This document shows positions 37,815 through 48,025 of a DNA stretch of 64,000 nucleotides, piece by piece; the stretch's first letter is position 1, and the number at the start of each line of letters is the position of its first letter. This DNA is from Rhodococcus sp. 105337. GTDB lineage: Bacteria; Actinomycetota; Actinomycetes; Mycobacteriales; Mycobacteriaceae. Under the pieces are notes generated by a model that ran no database searches, had not been told where the DNA came from, and worked only from the letters and a program-made list of their open reading frames with translations. The translations under genes were made by a program, and so were the position numbers. The DNA is taken from NCBI RefSeq assembly GCF_012844225.1, contig NZ_JABAGQ010000006.1, positions 62,001 to 126,000 of the forward strand. Reading direction: 5' to 3'.

Positions 37815-38456
37815 TCAGTCGGCGGGCAGGTCGCCGGTGTCGGCACCGAGGGCCGCGAGTTCCTGCCGCACCACGTCGAAGGCCATGCCCTGCGCGTAGC
37901 CGCGTCGTGCCAGCATTCCCACCAGCCGCCGCACCACCTTGTCTCGCTCGAGCGCACGTTCGCGCCGGTCGCCCTCGGTGGACAGCGGCGGCTGGGTGCG
38001 AAGCTTCTTCCGGACCAGTTCGACGGCGCGCTCTCGTTCGTCGTCGCTGTCGATCCGGTCGAGGGCCGCTTCGGCGTCGTCGGCGTCGATGCCCTTGCGC
38101 CGCAACTCGAGCGCGATCGCACGTTTTCCTCTGCCGGAGTACAGGTGACGTGACCGCGCCCATTGCTGGGCGAAGTCCGCGTCGTCGATCAGTCCCACCT
38201 CGGTGAGACGGTCGAGGGTGCGTTCGGCGACTTCCGCTGTGAAGCCTTTCTGCTCGAGCTTCGCGGCAAGTTCGGCGCGGCTGCGGGCGCGATCGGTGAG
38301 CAAGCGAAGGCACACGTCTTTCGCCTGTGCTTCGGTTCCTCCGCCGGGCCCCTTGCCGGTGCCCCGGTCGGTGCGGGAACTGCGGTCGGGCCCGGAGCTT
38401 CGCTCGGATCTGCGTCGGCTACTCCCCCGAGTGCCCCCTCGGCTGCTGTCGTCCAT
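37815..38456 (-). CDS. recX: recombination regulator RecX
   Basis: A 213-residue RecX that inhibits or tunes RecA. After a Ser/Arg-rich N-terminus come three-helix repeats (LRLLTDRARSRAELAAKLEQKG, LRRKGIDADDAEAALDRI, LARRGYAQGMAFDVVRQEL). The ATG at 38456 is used; the frame is open further but unconserved. It lies downstream of recA in the same direction, after a hairpin. Confidence 0.92.
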   Translation of the reverse strand: MDDSSRGGTRGSSRRRSERSSGPDRSSRTDRGTGKGPGGGTEAQAKDVCLRLLTDRARSRAELAAKLEQKGFTAEVAERTLDRLTEVGLIDDADFAQQWARSRHLYSGRGKRAIALELRRKGIDADDAEAALDRIDSDDERERAVELVRKKLRTQPPLSTEGDRRERALERDKVVRRLVGMLARRGYAQGMAFDVVRQELAALGADTGDLPAD

Positions 38457-38491
38457 GCTGCGGACACTAGAGGAGGACACCGACGGGATAC

Positions 38492-38528
38492 GAGGAAGGG
38501 ACCGACCACACCGGTCGGCCCCTTCCTC
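38492..38528 (-). terminator. recA-recX intergenic hairpin
   Basis: GAGGAAGGG-ACCGACC and GGTCGG-CCCCTTCCTC pair in an approximately 16-base stem with a short loop. It lies between the recA stop and the recX start, so it may be a partial terminator that keeps recX expression below recA. There is no T-run. Confidence 0.6.
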
Positions 38529-38553
38529 ACGAACCTCGTGGAAGTCTCGAACT

Positions 38554-39594
<1,041 letters not shown>

Positions 39595-39745
39595 GTTGGT
39601 CCCCTTCATCGAATCTCGTCCTGCTTGTCGACGACGTTAGAAGCCGGTACCGACAAGTTCGCTGCGGCGAGCACAGAACGTCTCTTCTGTGGATGGATTC
39701 GCTCCGTGTGGACGGCGTCGTCACCGCCCGGCCATATCAGCATAG

Positions 39746-39761
39746 ACGAACATCTGTTCGA
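39746..39761. promoter_or_regulatory. LexA box upstream of recA
   Basis: ACGAACATCTGTTCGA contains a perfect CGAAC-N4-GTTCG core, with one mismatch at the first base of the consensus TCGAAC-N4-GTTCGA. It lies about 152 bases upstream of the recA start, in the recA promoter region, between recA and the DUF3046 gene. Confidence 0.87.
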
Positions 39762-39796
39762 ATGGTCGGAACAGGGCACTCCCCGCTGCGCTGCGG

Positions 39797-39991
39797 TCAC
39801 CGTCGCGCCGGTGGCACATCGAACTCTTCGCACAAAGCCCGCCACACCTCCCGAGGTTCCTGGCCTGCCTCGATCGCCTGGGCGGCGGTACGGCCGCCCA
39901 GTTCGAGGAGCACGTGGTCGCGCAGCAGGGCGTCGCCGTGCATCTGCCCGAATTCGTCTCGGACCATCTCGTGGAATTCCGTCAACCGCAC
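39797..39991 (-). CDS. DUF3046 small protein (Rv2738c type)
   Basis: A 64-residue acidic protein starting at GTG (MRLTEFHEMVRDEFG), with HVLLELGGRTAAQAIEAG and WRALCEEFDVP. This is the DUF3046 family found just upstream of recA in actinobacteria, and M. tuberculosis has it in the same place. The frame is open far upstream but without conservation. Function unknown. The recA LexA box lies just downstream of its stop. Confidence 0.82.
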   Translation of the reverse strand: MRLTEFHEMVRDEFGQMHGDALLRDHVLLELGGRTAAQAIEAGQEPREVWRALCEEFDVPPARR

Positions 39992-40079
39992 GCGCCCCAC
40001 GGTAGTCGTCCCCGACGACGCGGTGCCGCATCCGCCCCGCGGCAATTCGATCTTCCCGAGTTCCTCACCGCACCGTGCT

Positions 40080-41225
40080 TCAGCGGAGGGCGGCCTCGCA
40101 CACCGCGACCGGGTCCTCGACACTTCCCGCCGTGGCAGCCGCGGCGCGGGCCGCCGCCGCGAACTCCGGGCGCGACAACACCGTCTCCACCGCGGTCCGC
40201 ACCGCGCCCGCATCCAGCGGCCGCACGACCACGGCGCTGCCCTGGCGGGCCGCACGGTTCGCAAGCTCCCACTGGTCGCCTTCACCGGGAACGATCACGG
40301 CGGGAACTCCGGCGCTGAGCGCCTTCGCCAGCATTCCGTGCCCTCCGCCGCACACCACCACATCGGCGGCACGGAGCAGCACGTCCTGACGGCCGCGCCC
40401 CGCGACCGCCCAGTCCGGCAGCGAACCGGCCGGCGGGTCGAGCATCGTCGCCGCCACCCGCATCCCCGTGCCGCTCAGCCCCTCGCACACCGACTCGACC
40501 AGTCCCACGACACCGGTCGTGGCGGTCGACGGTGCGACCATCACCAGCGGCCCGGTGCCGGACGGAGGCTCGAGCACCACGTCGGTGGGTTCCCACAGCA
40601 GCGGGCCGACGACGTGGGCGTGCGCGGGCCAGTCGGGCCGGGGCACCTCGAGGGCGGGCACGGTCGCGACGAGGCGCGCGCACGGTCCGGGGTCCCGGGC
40701 CGGCAGGCCGATCCCGATCCGCGCGTCCGCCCTGTGCCGGACACCTTTACGCACCGAACTCGCGGTCATGGCACGCAGCACGGTGTCCCGGAGGCGTCCT
40801 GCCGCTCCGGTGCCCACGGCGAGCCCGCTTCCGATCGGCGGCAATCCTCGAGACGGGAGGTAGAGGGGGTGCGGCGACAATTCGATCCAGGGAATGCCCA
40901 GTCGCTCGGCCGCCATGCCGCCCCCGGCGGTGATGACGTCCGACACCACGAGGTCCGGGAGCAGGGCGCTGAGGTCCTGGAGCATCTCGGTCGCGATGTG
41001 AGCGGCCCGCCCATGGATCTTGGCTCCGGCATCCGCGTCGTCGTCGTCCGACCGCGGAGCCAGCCCCTTGAGCTCGGCGACGGTCACGCCCGGAACATCG
41101 ATGCCGAACCAGCGCTCACCGGTGAACAGGATCGCCTCGTGGCCGGCGGCGGCGAACCGGCGCGACAATTCGATCGCCGGAATCGCATGGCCTGCATCGG
41201 GTCCTGCCACCACTGCCACTCGCAC
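40080..41225 (-). CDS. glycosyltransferase (UGT/MGT family, Rv2739c type)
   Basis: A 381-residue GT-B type glycosyltransferase. The N-terminus is RVAVVAGPDAGHAIPAIELSRRF. The donor-binding motif region is VVVCGGGHGMLAKALSAGVPAVIVPGEGDQWELA. It is cytoplasmic. The acceptor is unknown; the same gene sits near recA in M. tuberculosis (Rv2739c). It may decorate a lipid or secondary metabolite. Confidence 0.8.
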   Translation of the reverse strand: MRVAVVAGPDAGHAIPAIELSRRFAAAGHEAILFTGERWFGIDVPGVTVAELKGLAPRSDDDDADAGAKIHGRAAHIATEMLQDLSALLPDLVVSDVITAGGGMAAERLGIPWIELSPHPLYLPSRGLPPIGSGLAVGTGAAGRLRDTVLRAMTASSVRKGVRHRADARIGIGLPARDPGPCARLVATVPALEVPRPDWPAHAHVVGPLLWEPTDVVLEPPSGTGPLVMVAPSTATTGVVGLVESVCEGLSGTGMRVAATMLDPPAGSLPDWAVAGRGRQDVLLRAADVVVCGGGHGMLAKALSAGVPAVIVPGEGDQWELANRAARQGSAVVVRPLDAGAVRTAVETVLSRPEFAAAARAAAATAGSVEDPVAVCEAALR

Positions 41226-41264
41226 GCAGCTCAGACTGCCACAGCCGATCAGGACGGTCCGCTG

Positions 41265-41984
41265 CTACCCCGCGACGGTGAACAGTTCGAACCCGACGGC
41301 ACGCTCGGCCGGGAACCCCGGCAACGCTCCCGACGACATCTGCACCTGTGCCCGGGCCTGCTCGTCGACGTCCACGGTGCTCAGCGCCTCGAGATATCGC
41401 CGGTGCGCCGCGAGCGAGCGCTCGGCGGTCTCGACAGTCTCGGTGACGTCGACCGCGTGCGTCGGTGACGGAGTGTTCACCGCGATCCACCGCACACCCG
41501 GCCAGGGTTCGAGCCCGTCGCGGGTCAATTCCGGAAAGATCCACTCGTTGGCGGCGTCGGCCACCGCGTCGAGGACGCAGATGCCGAGTGCACGATGGTC
41601 CGCGCTGTTGAGGATTCCGGGCAACCAGGTCTCCCCGAAATGGGCGGTCACGACCATCTGCGGCCGGTGCCGCCGGATCGCGGCCGCGATAGCGCGGCGC
41701 AGTTCCGGACCCGCGACGAGCAGGCCGTCGGCGTGCCCGAGGAACTCGACGGATTCGACCCCGACGATCCGAGCGGACTCCCGCTCCTCGTCCTCACGTA
41801 CAGGCGCGGATTGTGCCGGCGGAAGACCGGCGATACCCGCTTCGCCACGTGTCGCGAGGACATACCGCACGTCCTTGCCCTGCCGCGTCCATCTCGCGAC
41901 TGCCGCCGCCGCGCCGTATTCGATGTCGTCCGGGTGCGCCACCACCACGACGGCGCGTTGCCAGTCCTCCGGTACAGGATCCAT
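41265..41984 (-). CDS. PIG-L family zinc deacetylase
   Basis: A 239-residue LmbE/PIG-L protein. The zinc-binding motif is AHPDDIEYG near residue 21. A second site has HFGETWLPGILNSADHRALG. Members hydrolyse N-acetyl groups of sugars such as GlcNAc-inositol (MshB, Mca). The exact substrate is not set by sequence. ATG at 41984 is chosen; the frame extends 16 codons upstream. The next gene downstream on this strand is the glycosyltransferase, about 40 bases away. Confidence 0.85.
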   Translation of the reverse strand: MDPVPEDWQRAVVVVAHPDDIEYGAAAAVARWTRQGKDVRYVLATRGEAGIAGLPPAQSAPVREDEERESARIVGVESVEFLGHADGLLVAGPELRRAIAAAIRRHRPQMVVTAHFGETWLPGILNSADHRALGICVLDAVADAANEWIFPELTRDGLEPWPGVRWIAVNTPSPTHAVDVTETVETAERSLAAHRRYLEALSTVDVDEQARAQVQMSSGALPGFPAERAVGFELFTVAG

Positions 41985-42107
41985 GCACTCACTATCCACC
42001 CGCACGATCCGGCTCACCGGGCTCCGAGACACACCGCGCGGACGAAGACCCGGCGGTACGTCTACCGCCGGGCCCCCTCTCTGCCGCCGTGGCTGTCCAC
42101 CGTCCGG

Positions 42108-42284
42108 TCAGAACCGGGTGACATGGTCGTCCCTGTCACTGCGCGACATCGCTTTGTACAGCAGATATCCGCCGAAGATGATCGCGCTGAGTACGAGGAT
42201 GCCGAACAGGTGGTCGAACAGGGCGCCGATCACCGCGAGGCCCACCCACACGAGTGCGACCATTCCTACGATCTTCCAGAACAT
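42108..42284 (-). CDS. small two-helix membrane protein
   Basis: A 58-residue protein with two predicted helices (IVGMVALVWVGLAVIGALF, LFGILVLSAIIFGGYLLYKA) and a basic and acidic tail. The ATG at 42284 is preceded by GGGAG. No family is recognised. The gene lies alone between the PIG-L deacetylase and bioY. Confidence 0.6.
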   Translation of the reverse strand: MFWKIVGMVALVWVGLAVIGALFDHLFGILVLSAIIFGGYLLYKAMSRSDRDDHVTRF

Positions 42285-42534
42285 CGTGTTCTCCCGCCTG
42301 GCACCTGAGCACCGTCGCTGTCGTACACACTCGATCCTCACACCGTCACGACGGAAAAACACCACGTCATCGCGTAGTTCAGGAAAAGATCAGGGGATAC
42401 CCGCAGCGCGCGGCCCGGCCGTCTCAGGGGTGCACCCCGAACGGGGGTGGTGGCGTGGGGACCCTCCTGGACCCTTACGCTCTACACGTTCGATCCCACT
42501 GCTACTCGACCCGCCGTCAGAAGGCTGAGAAATC

Positions 42535-43131
42535 GTGTCCTCGACCCGTCGTATGCCCGCTCGCGATCTCGCGCAGATCGCCGTCTTCGCCGCTCTGATC
42601 ATCGCGCTGGGTCTGCCCGGCCAGATCACCATCGGCTCTTCCGGCGTCCCCATCACCCTGCAGTCTCTCGGTGTGATGCTGGCCGGCGCGTTGCTCGGCG
42701 CCCGGAAGGGTGTCCTGTCGGTGACGACGGTGATCGTGATCGGTCTCGCCCTCCCCGTGCTGGCGGGCGGACGTACGACGCTCACGTCCCTGGCCGGACC
42801 GACCGCGGGTTTCCTGATCGGCTGGATTCCCGCCGTCGCCGTCATCGGGTGGCTGAGCATGCGGATGCTCCCCCGGTACCGGACAGTGCTGGGTGTCGGA
42901 GTGAACGTGCTCGGCGGCATCGTCGTCCTGTACGCCCTCGGGATCGCCGGCATGGTGCTCCGGACCGACCTGACGGTGTGGGCCGCGGCCGCCGCGAACG
43001 TCGCCTTCCTTCCGGGCGACCTGATCAAGGCTGTCGTCACCGCTGCGGTCGCGGCGCAGGTCCACCGGGCCTACCCGGCGCTCCTCGCAGGCCGGATCCA
43101 GCGGCAGCCCGCAGCCGACCCGACGCACTGA
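42535..43131 (+). CDS. bioY: biotin ECF transporter substrate-binding protein BioY
   Basis: A 198-residue BioY with six membrane helices. PGQITIGSSGVPITLQSLGVMLAGALLG is the family N-terminal signature, and GPTAGFLIGWIPAV follows. It binds biotin and joins BioM and BioN in the membrane. The GTG start is preceded only by a weak AAGG. In actinobacteria it is usually controlled by BioQ; I could not confirm a site here. Confidence 0.93.
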   Translation: MSSTRRMPARDLAQIAVFAALIIALGLPGQITIGSSGVPITLQSLGVMLAGALLGARKGVLSVTTVIVIGLALPVLAGGRTTLTSLAGPTAGFLIGWIPAVAVIGWLSMRMLPRYRTVLGVGVNVLGGIVVLYALGIAGMVLRTDLTVWAAAAANVAFLPGDLIKAVVTAAVAAQVHRAYPALLAGRIQRQPAADPTH

Positions 43132-43151
43132 CGGACGGAGCGCACCGGTCG

Positions 43152-43832
43152 ATGAGCGAAATCTGCTTCCGGCAGGTCCGGCACTCCTACGGTGACCGGA
43201 CCGTCCTCGACGGCATCGACCTGACGCTGACCGAGCGACGGGTCGGCATCGTAGGGGCGAACGGGAGCGGGAAGTCGACGCTCGCGCGCATGATCAACGG
43301 TCTCGTGGTGCCCTCCGTCGGCGCCGTGACGGTCGACGGTTTCGACACCGCGAAGAAGGGCCGGGAGGTCCGCAAGCGGGTGGGCTTCGTCTTCACCGAT
43401 CCCGACCATCAGATCGTGATGCCGACGGTCGCGGAAGACGTCGCATTCTCTCTGCGACGCAGCGGACTGGGGAAAGCGGAGCGCGCCGACCGGGTGCGGG
43501 AGGTGCTCGCCGAGTTCGGTCTCGCCGGGCACCACGATCATCCGAGCCACCTGCTCTCCGGTGGGCAGAAACAACTGCTGGCACTCGCGGCGATCATGGT
43601 CACCGACCCGGACGTGCTGGTGGCCGACGAGCCCACCACCTTGCTGGACCTGCGCAACACCAAGCTGATCGCCCGCACGTTCGCCTCGCTCCGCCAGCAA
43701 CTCGTGGTGGTGACCCACGCCCTGGATCTGCTCACGGAGTTCGACCGCGTCCTCGTGGTGGACTCGGGTCTGATCGTGGCCGACGACGAACCCGGACCGG
43801 CCGTCGCGTACTACCGGAAGCTGATCGGGTGA
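43152..43832 (+). CDS. bioM: biotin ECF transporter ATPase BioM
   Basis: A 226-residue ABC ATPase of the ECF type. Walker A GANGSGKST at residues 35-43, signature LSGGQKQLLALAAI, Walker B VLVADEPTTLLD. The ATG at 43152 is 20 bases after bioY. It overlaps bioN by 4 bases. It powers biotin uptake. Confidence 0.92.
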   Translation: MSEICFRQVRHSYGDRTVLDGIDLTLTERRVGIVGANGSGKSTLARMINGLVVPSVGAVTVDGFDTAKKGREVRKRVGFVFTDPDHQIVMPTVAEDVAFSLRRSGLGKAERADRVREVLAEFGLAGHHDHPSHLLSGGQKQLLALAAIMVTDPDVLVADEPTTLLDLRNTKLIARTFASLRQQLVVVTHALDLLTEFDRVLVVDSGLIVADDEPGPAVAYYRKLIG

Positions 43833-44434
43833 ACACCTTCGGCCTCTACCACCCCGGGACGTCGGTGCTGCATCGAGTGCCTGCCGGACCGAAGCTTGTC
43901 GTCACCGCAGCGATCATCGTGGTCCTGAGCCTGTGGATCCGGCAGCCCTGGCAGGTTCTTCCGGCTGCCGTACTCGCGGTGATCACGTACACGGTTGCAC
44001 GAATACCCCTGCGGCTCACGGTGATCCAGTTGCGGCCGATCGTGTGGATGCTGGCGTTCGTCGGCGCGTTCCAATGGATCGTCGCGGGCTGGGAACGCGC
44101 TGTCGTGATCTGCGGTTCACTGCTCGTCGCCGTCGCACTCGCCGCGCTCGTCACCTTGACGACACGCATGACGGACATGCTCGACGCGATCGTGTCCGCC
44201 GCGCGGCCGCTGCGCCGTGTGGGCGTCGACCCGGATCGTGTCGGTCTCGTGCTGGTGATGACCATCCGCGCGATCCCGCTGCTGGGGGCGGTGGTGACCC
44301 GGGTGACGGAGGCACGCAAAGCCCGCGGACTCGGATTCTCGCTGCGCGCTCTGGTCGTGCCGGTCGTGGTCGGTGCGCTGATGACCGCCGAAGCGATGGG
44401 TGAAGCGCTCGCCGCGCGGGGCGTCGACGACTGA
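43829..44434 (+). CDS. bioN: biotin ECF transporter membrane protein BioN
   Basis: A 201-residue EcfT-type protein with about five helices. The coupling motifs are TEARKARGLG and ALAARGVDD, the two Ala-Arg-Gly-type motifs of EcfT. It overlaps bioM by 4 bases and connects BioM to BioY. It ends 25 bases from the convergent pspM. Confidence 0.92.
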   Translation: MNTFGLYHPGTSVLHRVPAGPKLVVTAAIIVVLSLWIRQPWQVLPAAVLAVITYTVARIPLRLTVIQLRPIVWMLAFVGAFQWIVAGWERAVVICGSLLVAVALAALVTLTTRMTDMLDAIVSAARPLRRVGVDPDRVGLVLVMTIRAIPLLGAVVTRVTEARKARGLGFSLRALVVPVVVGALMTAEAMGEALAARGVDD

Positions 44435-44459
44435 GGGCGGGCTTTCGGTCGCGCGCCGG

Positions 44460-45275
44460 CTACGGACGGCCGCGATAGCGCCGCTCGATCTGCGCGACGT
44501 CCTGCCAGGACAGTGCCCAGCTTTCGAGCTTGTCCGACGTGGTGATCAGCTCCGCTCGATGCTGTTCGAGCAGCGCCATCGAGCGGCTGCCCTCCGGGGC
44601 GGCAGCCAGGCGGGCGGCGGCCGCGACGAGTTCCTCGTACTGGTCGACGCCCGACTCGAGCCGCTGACCCGCAGCGGTGATCGCCGTGTCGAGGTGTGCG
44701 CCTGCGGCAGCACTCCCCCGCGACGCCGCTTCGAGCGCGACGACGTCTTCGACCACTGCGTCGAGCGCGGCCGACGCCGCACGCGCCGCCTCACCGATCT
44801 CGTCGAGGTCGTCGGCGGCGACAGCGCCGGATCGTGCGATGACGGCGAGCAGCCGGGCCAGGCTCTGCTCGTCGGCGGACAGGCGCTCCATGGGGGCGCG
44901 CGCCACCGAGCCTGCGGGAGGCAGAGTCCGGCGGCCCGGTCCGGGTGGAGGTAACGGGAGCGCGTCGAGGCGGCGGAACGTCCGCACCGCCATGACTGCG
45001 GGAACGACGAATGCGGCTGTCGCTCCGCCGGTGGCGACGATCGTCCAGTCGGGCGCCGACGCGGCGATGAGTGTGGCCGTACCGATACCCCCGGTGCCGC
45101 CTGCTGCGCCGAACAAGCGGGCGCGACGACGGGCCCGGCGCTTCTTGCGACGAAGTCGCGCCGCGGGATCACGCCAGCGGCGGGCAGCATCGACCGCAGC
45201 GCCCGTGGCGTCTCTGAGCACGGCAGCGGCCGGGCCGGAGATGCTTCCGGCCCGGCCGCTTCCGGGTGCGTTCAT
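44460..45275 (-). CDS. pspM: PspM-like membrane protein
   Basis: A 271-residue protein with a basic N-terminus (RRKKRRARRRARL), two membrane helices (AAGGTGGIGTATLIAAS, IVATGGATAAFVVPAVMAV), then a helical domain. It follows pspA and clgR in the order known from M. tuberculosis, where Rv2743c (PspM) partners PspA. The assignment is by position and layout. It probably helps PspA sense envelope stress. No PspN-like gene is seen. Confidence 0.78.
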   Translation of the reverse strand: MNAPGSGRAGSISGPAAAVLRDATGAAVDAARRWRDPAARLRRKKRRARRRARLFGAAGGTGGIGTATLIAASAPDWTIVATGGATAAFVVPAVMAVRTFRRLDALPLPPPGPGRRTLPPAGSVARAPMERLSADEQSLARLLAVIARSGAVAADDLDEIGEAARAASAALDAVVEDVVALEAASRGSAAAGAHLDTAITAAGQRLESGVDQYEELVAAAARLAAAPEGSRSMALLEQHRAELITTSDKLESWALSWQDVAQIERRYRGRP

Positions 45276-45308
45276 GGCGAGGTCACGTTCCTGGGGTGGT
45301 CGCGTGCG

Positions 45309-46118
45309 TTACTGGCTACCGGCACTGTCCGCAGCGGCCGGCGGCTCCTTGCCGATATCGACGGCGGGCGTCGCGGGCGCACCGGGCAGGGCGTCACCCT
45401 TCATGGAGGCGCGGATCTGCTCGAGCCGGCTGTGTCCGGCCATCTGGACGGTCGCCTGCTGGACCTCGAGCATCCGTCCCTGCACCGTGTTCTGCGCGAG
45501 CTCGGCAGAACCGAGCGCATTGGCGTAGCGACGCTCGATCTTCTCGCGCACGGCATCGAGACTCGGCGTGGTTCCGGGCGCGGACAAAGTGGAATCCATG
45601 GAGCGCAGGGATTCGCTGACCCGTTCCTGCATCTTGGCCTGCTCGAGCTGGCTGAGCAGCTTGGTGCGCTCGGCCACCTTCTGCTGCAATGCCATAGCGT
45701 TCTGCTCGACAGCCTTCTTCGCCTGCGCCGCAGCCTGCAGGGACTGGTCGTGCAGCACCTTCAGGTCCTCGACCGACTGCTCGGCGGTGACGAGTTGCGC
45801 GGCGAAGGCCTCGGCGGCGTTGGTGTACTGAATGGCCTTCTCGGTGTCGCCCGCAGCACTGGCCTGGTCCGCCATCATCACGGCCTGCCGGGCACTCGCG
45901 TTGAGCTTCTCGACCTCGTCCAGCTGGCGGTTGAGCTTCATCTCGAGCTGCCGCTGGTTCCCGATGACGGATGCTGCCTGCTGTGAGAGTGCCTGGTGCT
46001 GCCGCTGGGCGTCCTCGATGGCCTGCTGAATCTGGACCTTCGGGTCGGCCTTTTCATCGATCTTGGAGTTGAACAGCGCCATCAGGTACTTCCAACCCTT
46101 GACGAACGGATTAGCCAT
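45309..46118 (-). CDS. pspA: phage shock protein PspA
   Basis: A 269-residue PspA/IM30 coiled-coil protein (M. tuberculosis Rv2744c, 35-kDa antigen). The N-terminus [20 protein letters not shown] is an amphipathic membrane-binding helix; residues 30 to 220 are coiled coil. It coats damaged membrane and restrains leakage. The ATG at 46118 is preceded by GGAGG at a long spacing. It is the middle gene of clgR-pspA-pspM. Confidence 0.93.
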   Translation of the reverse strand: MANPFVKGWKYLMALFNSKIDEKADPKVQIQQAIEDAQRQHQALSQQAASVIGNQRQLEMKLNRQLDEVEKLNASARQAVMMADQASAAGDTEKAIQYTNAAEAFAAQLVTAEQSVEDLKVLHDQSLQAAAQAKKAVEQNAMALQQKVAERTKLLSQLEQAKMQERVSESLRSMDSTLSAPGTTPSLDAVREKIERRYANALGSAELAQNTVQGRMLEVQQATVQMAGHSRLEQIRASMKGDALPGAPATPAVDIGKEPPAAADSAGSQ

Positions 46119-46310
46119 GGGTGTGATCCCGCCTCCATCTGGTACGCCGCGCAGAACGCGACCCGATGCGCGGCCCTCGCGCACCGATTCCGGACCGCCC
46201 TGCCGGTCGAATCCCGGCGGTCCAACCTGCCGAGCCCGGATCACCCTGGAGGCGAAGCCGGGATATGTCGCTTGTCCGCGCCGGATGCCCGGTGCGATCT
46301 TCAATCCATG

Positions 46311-46700
46311 TTAGGCGGCAGCAAGCGCCCGCGCCGCCGGTGCAGGGATCACAACTCTGGTCTCTTGCGCAATCCGCGCAGAATCCCGCGCCACCCCGTC
46401 GGATCCCGCGAGATCGGAGATACCGACCTCGGCAACCCGCTCGTTCATGCCACTGCGGCGGGGAACCGCATCGGCGAGCGACTCGCTCACGTCGGAAAGG
46501 ACGTCGGAGAGCGGGACGGCGAGCGCGTCGCAGATCGCCGCGAGAAGCTCACTCGACGCTTCCTTGCGCCCACGTTCGATCTCGGAGAGATACCCGAGGC
46601 TGACCCTTGCGCTACTGGAGACTTCGCGCAGGGTGCGGCTTTGCGACACACGGGTACGCCGAAGGCTGTCCCCCAGTGCTTCGCGTAGCAACAGCGCCAT
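46311..46700 (-). CDS. clgR: Clp protease gene regulator ClgR
   Basis: A 129-residue XRE-type activator with helix-turn-helix [22 protein letters not shown] near residues 24-45. The C-terminus ([14 protein letters not shown]) ends in two alanines, a likely Clp degradation tag that makes the protein unstable. ClgR activates clp genes and the psp module. GGAGG is 5 bases from the start. It lies upstream of pspA in the same direction. Confidence 0.93.
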   Translation of the reverse strand: MALLLREALGDSLRRTRVSQSRTLREVSSSARVSLGYLSEIERGRKEASSELLAAICDALAVPLSDVLSDVSESLADAVPRRSGMNERVAEVGISDLAGSDGVARDSARIAQETRVVIPAPAARALAAA

Positions 46701-46801
46701 CGCATCCTCCTTCGTCCTTCGTACCTATACCCCGACAACGTGCAACAGCACCTACGGGTTCCCACTTCTCGATCGAACCTCGAGAACGCGGTGAACAGAC
46801 A

Positions 46802-47308
46802 TTACAACGCCGAGGTCGTATGCAGGCGGGCGAGTAGTCCCGACACGGCGGCATCGACCGATCCGAGCCGGATGCCCCACCGGTCTCCCGCCACCTCGGG
46901 CCGGCCCACGCGGGTACCTCCCGGCCCGCTGATTCCGATGTACACCGTGCCGGGAGGATGTCCGTCCTGGCTGTCGGGTCCGGCCACGCCGGTCAGTCCC
47001 AGCCCCCAGGTGGCGTCGCATCGGGTACGCGCACCGTCCGCGAGTGCCGCAGCCGTGGACTCGGAGACGGGACCGTCGTGCGCGAGGATCTCGGTGTCGA
47101 CGCCGGCCAGAACGGCTTTCAGGTCGGTGGCGTATACGATCAGCCCCCCGCGCAGGACCGCGCTGGCGCCGGGAACGCCGGCGATCGTCGCCGCGACCAG
47201 TCCTGCGGTGAGCGACTCCGCGGTCGCGACGGTCTGTCCGCGCGCCGACAACTCGGCCACGAGTTCGGCTGCCCGCGTCGCGGAGGCAAGCGGGTCGGCA
47301 GCGGTCAC
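46802..47308 (-). CDS. CinA-family protein (C-terminal domain only), NMN amidohydrolase-like
   Basis: A 168-residue protein matching only the CinA C-terminal domain (TVATAESLTAGLVAATIAGVPGASAVLRGG, LGLTGVAGPDSQDGHPPGTVYIG), as in PncC-type nicotinamide-mononucleotide deamidases. It overlaps the pgsA3 stop by 4 bases. It may recycle NMN to NaMN; other roles in DNA damage have been proposed. The N-terminal domain of full CinA is missing. Confidence 0.85.
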   Translation of the reverse strand: MTAADPLASATRAAELVAELSARGQTVATAESLTAGLVAATIAGVPGASAVLRGGLIVYATDLKAVLAGVDTEILAHDGPVSESTAAALADGARTRCDATWGLGLTGVAGPDSQDGHPPGTVYIGISGPGGTRVGRPEVAGDRWGIRLGSVDAAVSGLLARLHTTSAL

Positions 47309-47982
47309 GACGACGTCCGGTCCCCGCCGCCGTCGTGCGCAGGTTCGCCGGCCCGCACCGCCGTACGCAGTCTGGCCGCCTGCACGACGTAGTCGAGGCC
47401 CGTCACGACGGTCAGCACCACCGCGAGCACCATCATCGTCACCGCCACCGGCGCGATCGCGTCGGGCAGCGGGAGCAGGTAGATCCCGATGGCAAGGGTC
47501 TGGACGAACGTCTTGGCCTTGCCGCCCCGGCTGGCCGGGATCACGCCGTGCCGCAGCACCGCGAATCGCAGAGCTGTGATGCCCAGTTCACGAGCGGCGA
47601 TGATCGCGGTGACCCACCAGGTGAGGTCGCCGAGGAGCGAGAGCCCGACCAGCGCGGCACCGATGAGCGCCTTGTCGGCGATGGGGTCGGCGAGCTTGCC
47701 GAAGTCGGTGACCAGGCCGTACCGGCGCGCCAACTGGCCGTCGATCCGGTCGGTGATCGCGGCGACCGCGAAGACGGCCGTGGCCGCCAGGCGCCACCCG
47801 GTGTCGTGCCCGTCGCCGACGAAAAGCAACACCAGGAACACCGGGACCAGCGCGATTCGCAGCACCGTCAGGATGTTCGCGATGTTCCACAAAGGCACCG
47901 GATCGTGCGGGGAACCGGCGTTCGGTCCCGGGGCGGCGCCGCTCCCGCCCGATGCGGCGACGTGCTGGCGGGGCGTGCTCAT
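47305..47982 (-). CDS. pgsA3: CDP-alcohol phosphatidyltransferase PgsA3
   Basis: A 225-residue membrane enzyme with the CDP-alcohol motif D-x2-D-G-x2-A-R-x8-G-x3-D-x3-D in TDRIDGQLARRYGLVTDF and LADPIADK. It uses CDP-diacylglycerol, and glycerol 3-phosphate is the likely acceptor. The N-terminus is Pro/Gly-rich before the first helix. ATG at 47982 is used; a GTG at 47991 is possible. The order pgsA3-argA matches M. tuberculosis. Confidence 0.9.
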   Translation of the reverse strand: MSTPRQHVAASGGSGAAPGPNAGSPHDPVPLWNIANILTVLRIALVPVFLVLLFVGDGHDTGWRLAATAVFAVAAITDRIDGQLARRYGLVTDFGKLADPIADKALIGAALVGLSLLGDLTWWVTAIIAARELGITALRFAVLRHGVIPASRGGKAKTFVQTLAIGIYLLPLPDAIAPVAVTMMVLAVVLTVVTGLDYVVQAARLRTAVRAGEPAHDGGGDRTSS

Positions 47983-48025
47983 GGGCCCCACAATATCGCC
48001 TGGGGCACGCGCTACTGTTCACCGC

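Noticed and set aside
42400-42534. Possible TPP-like riboswitch before bioY
   Set aside because: GGGGTGC and GGCTGAGA occur, but the spacing and the second conserved arm do not fit a TPP element, and thiamine control of biotin uptake would be odd.
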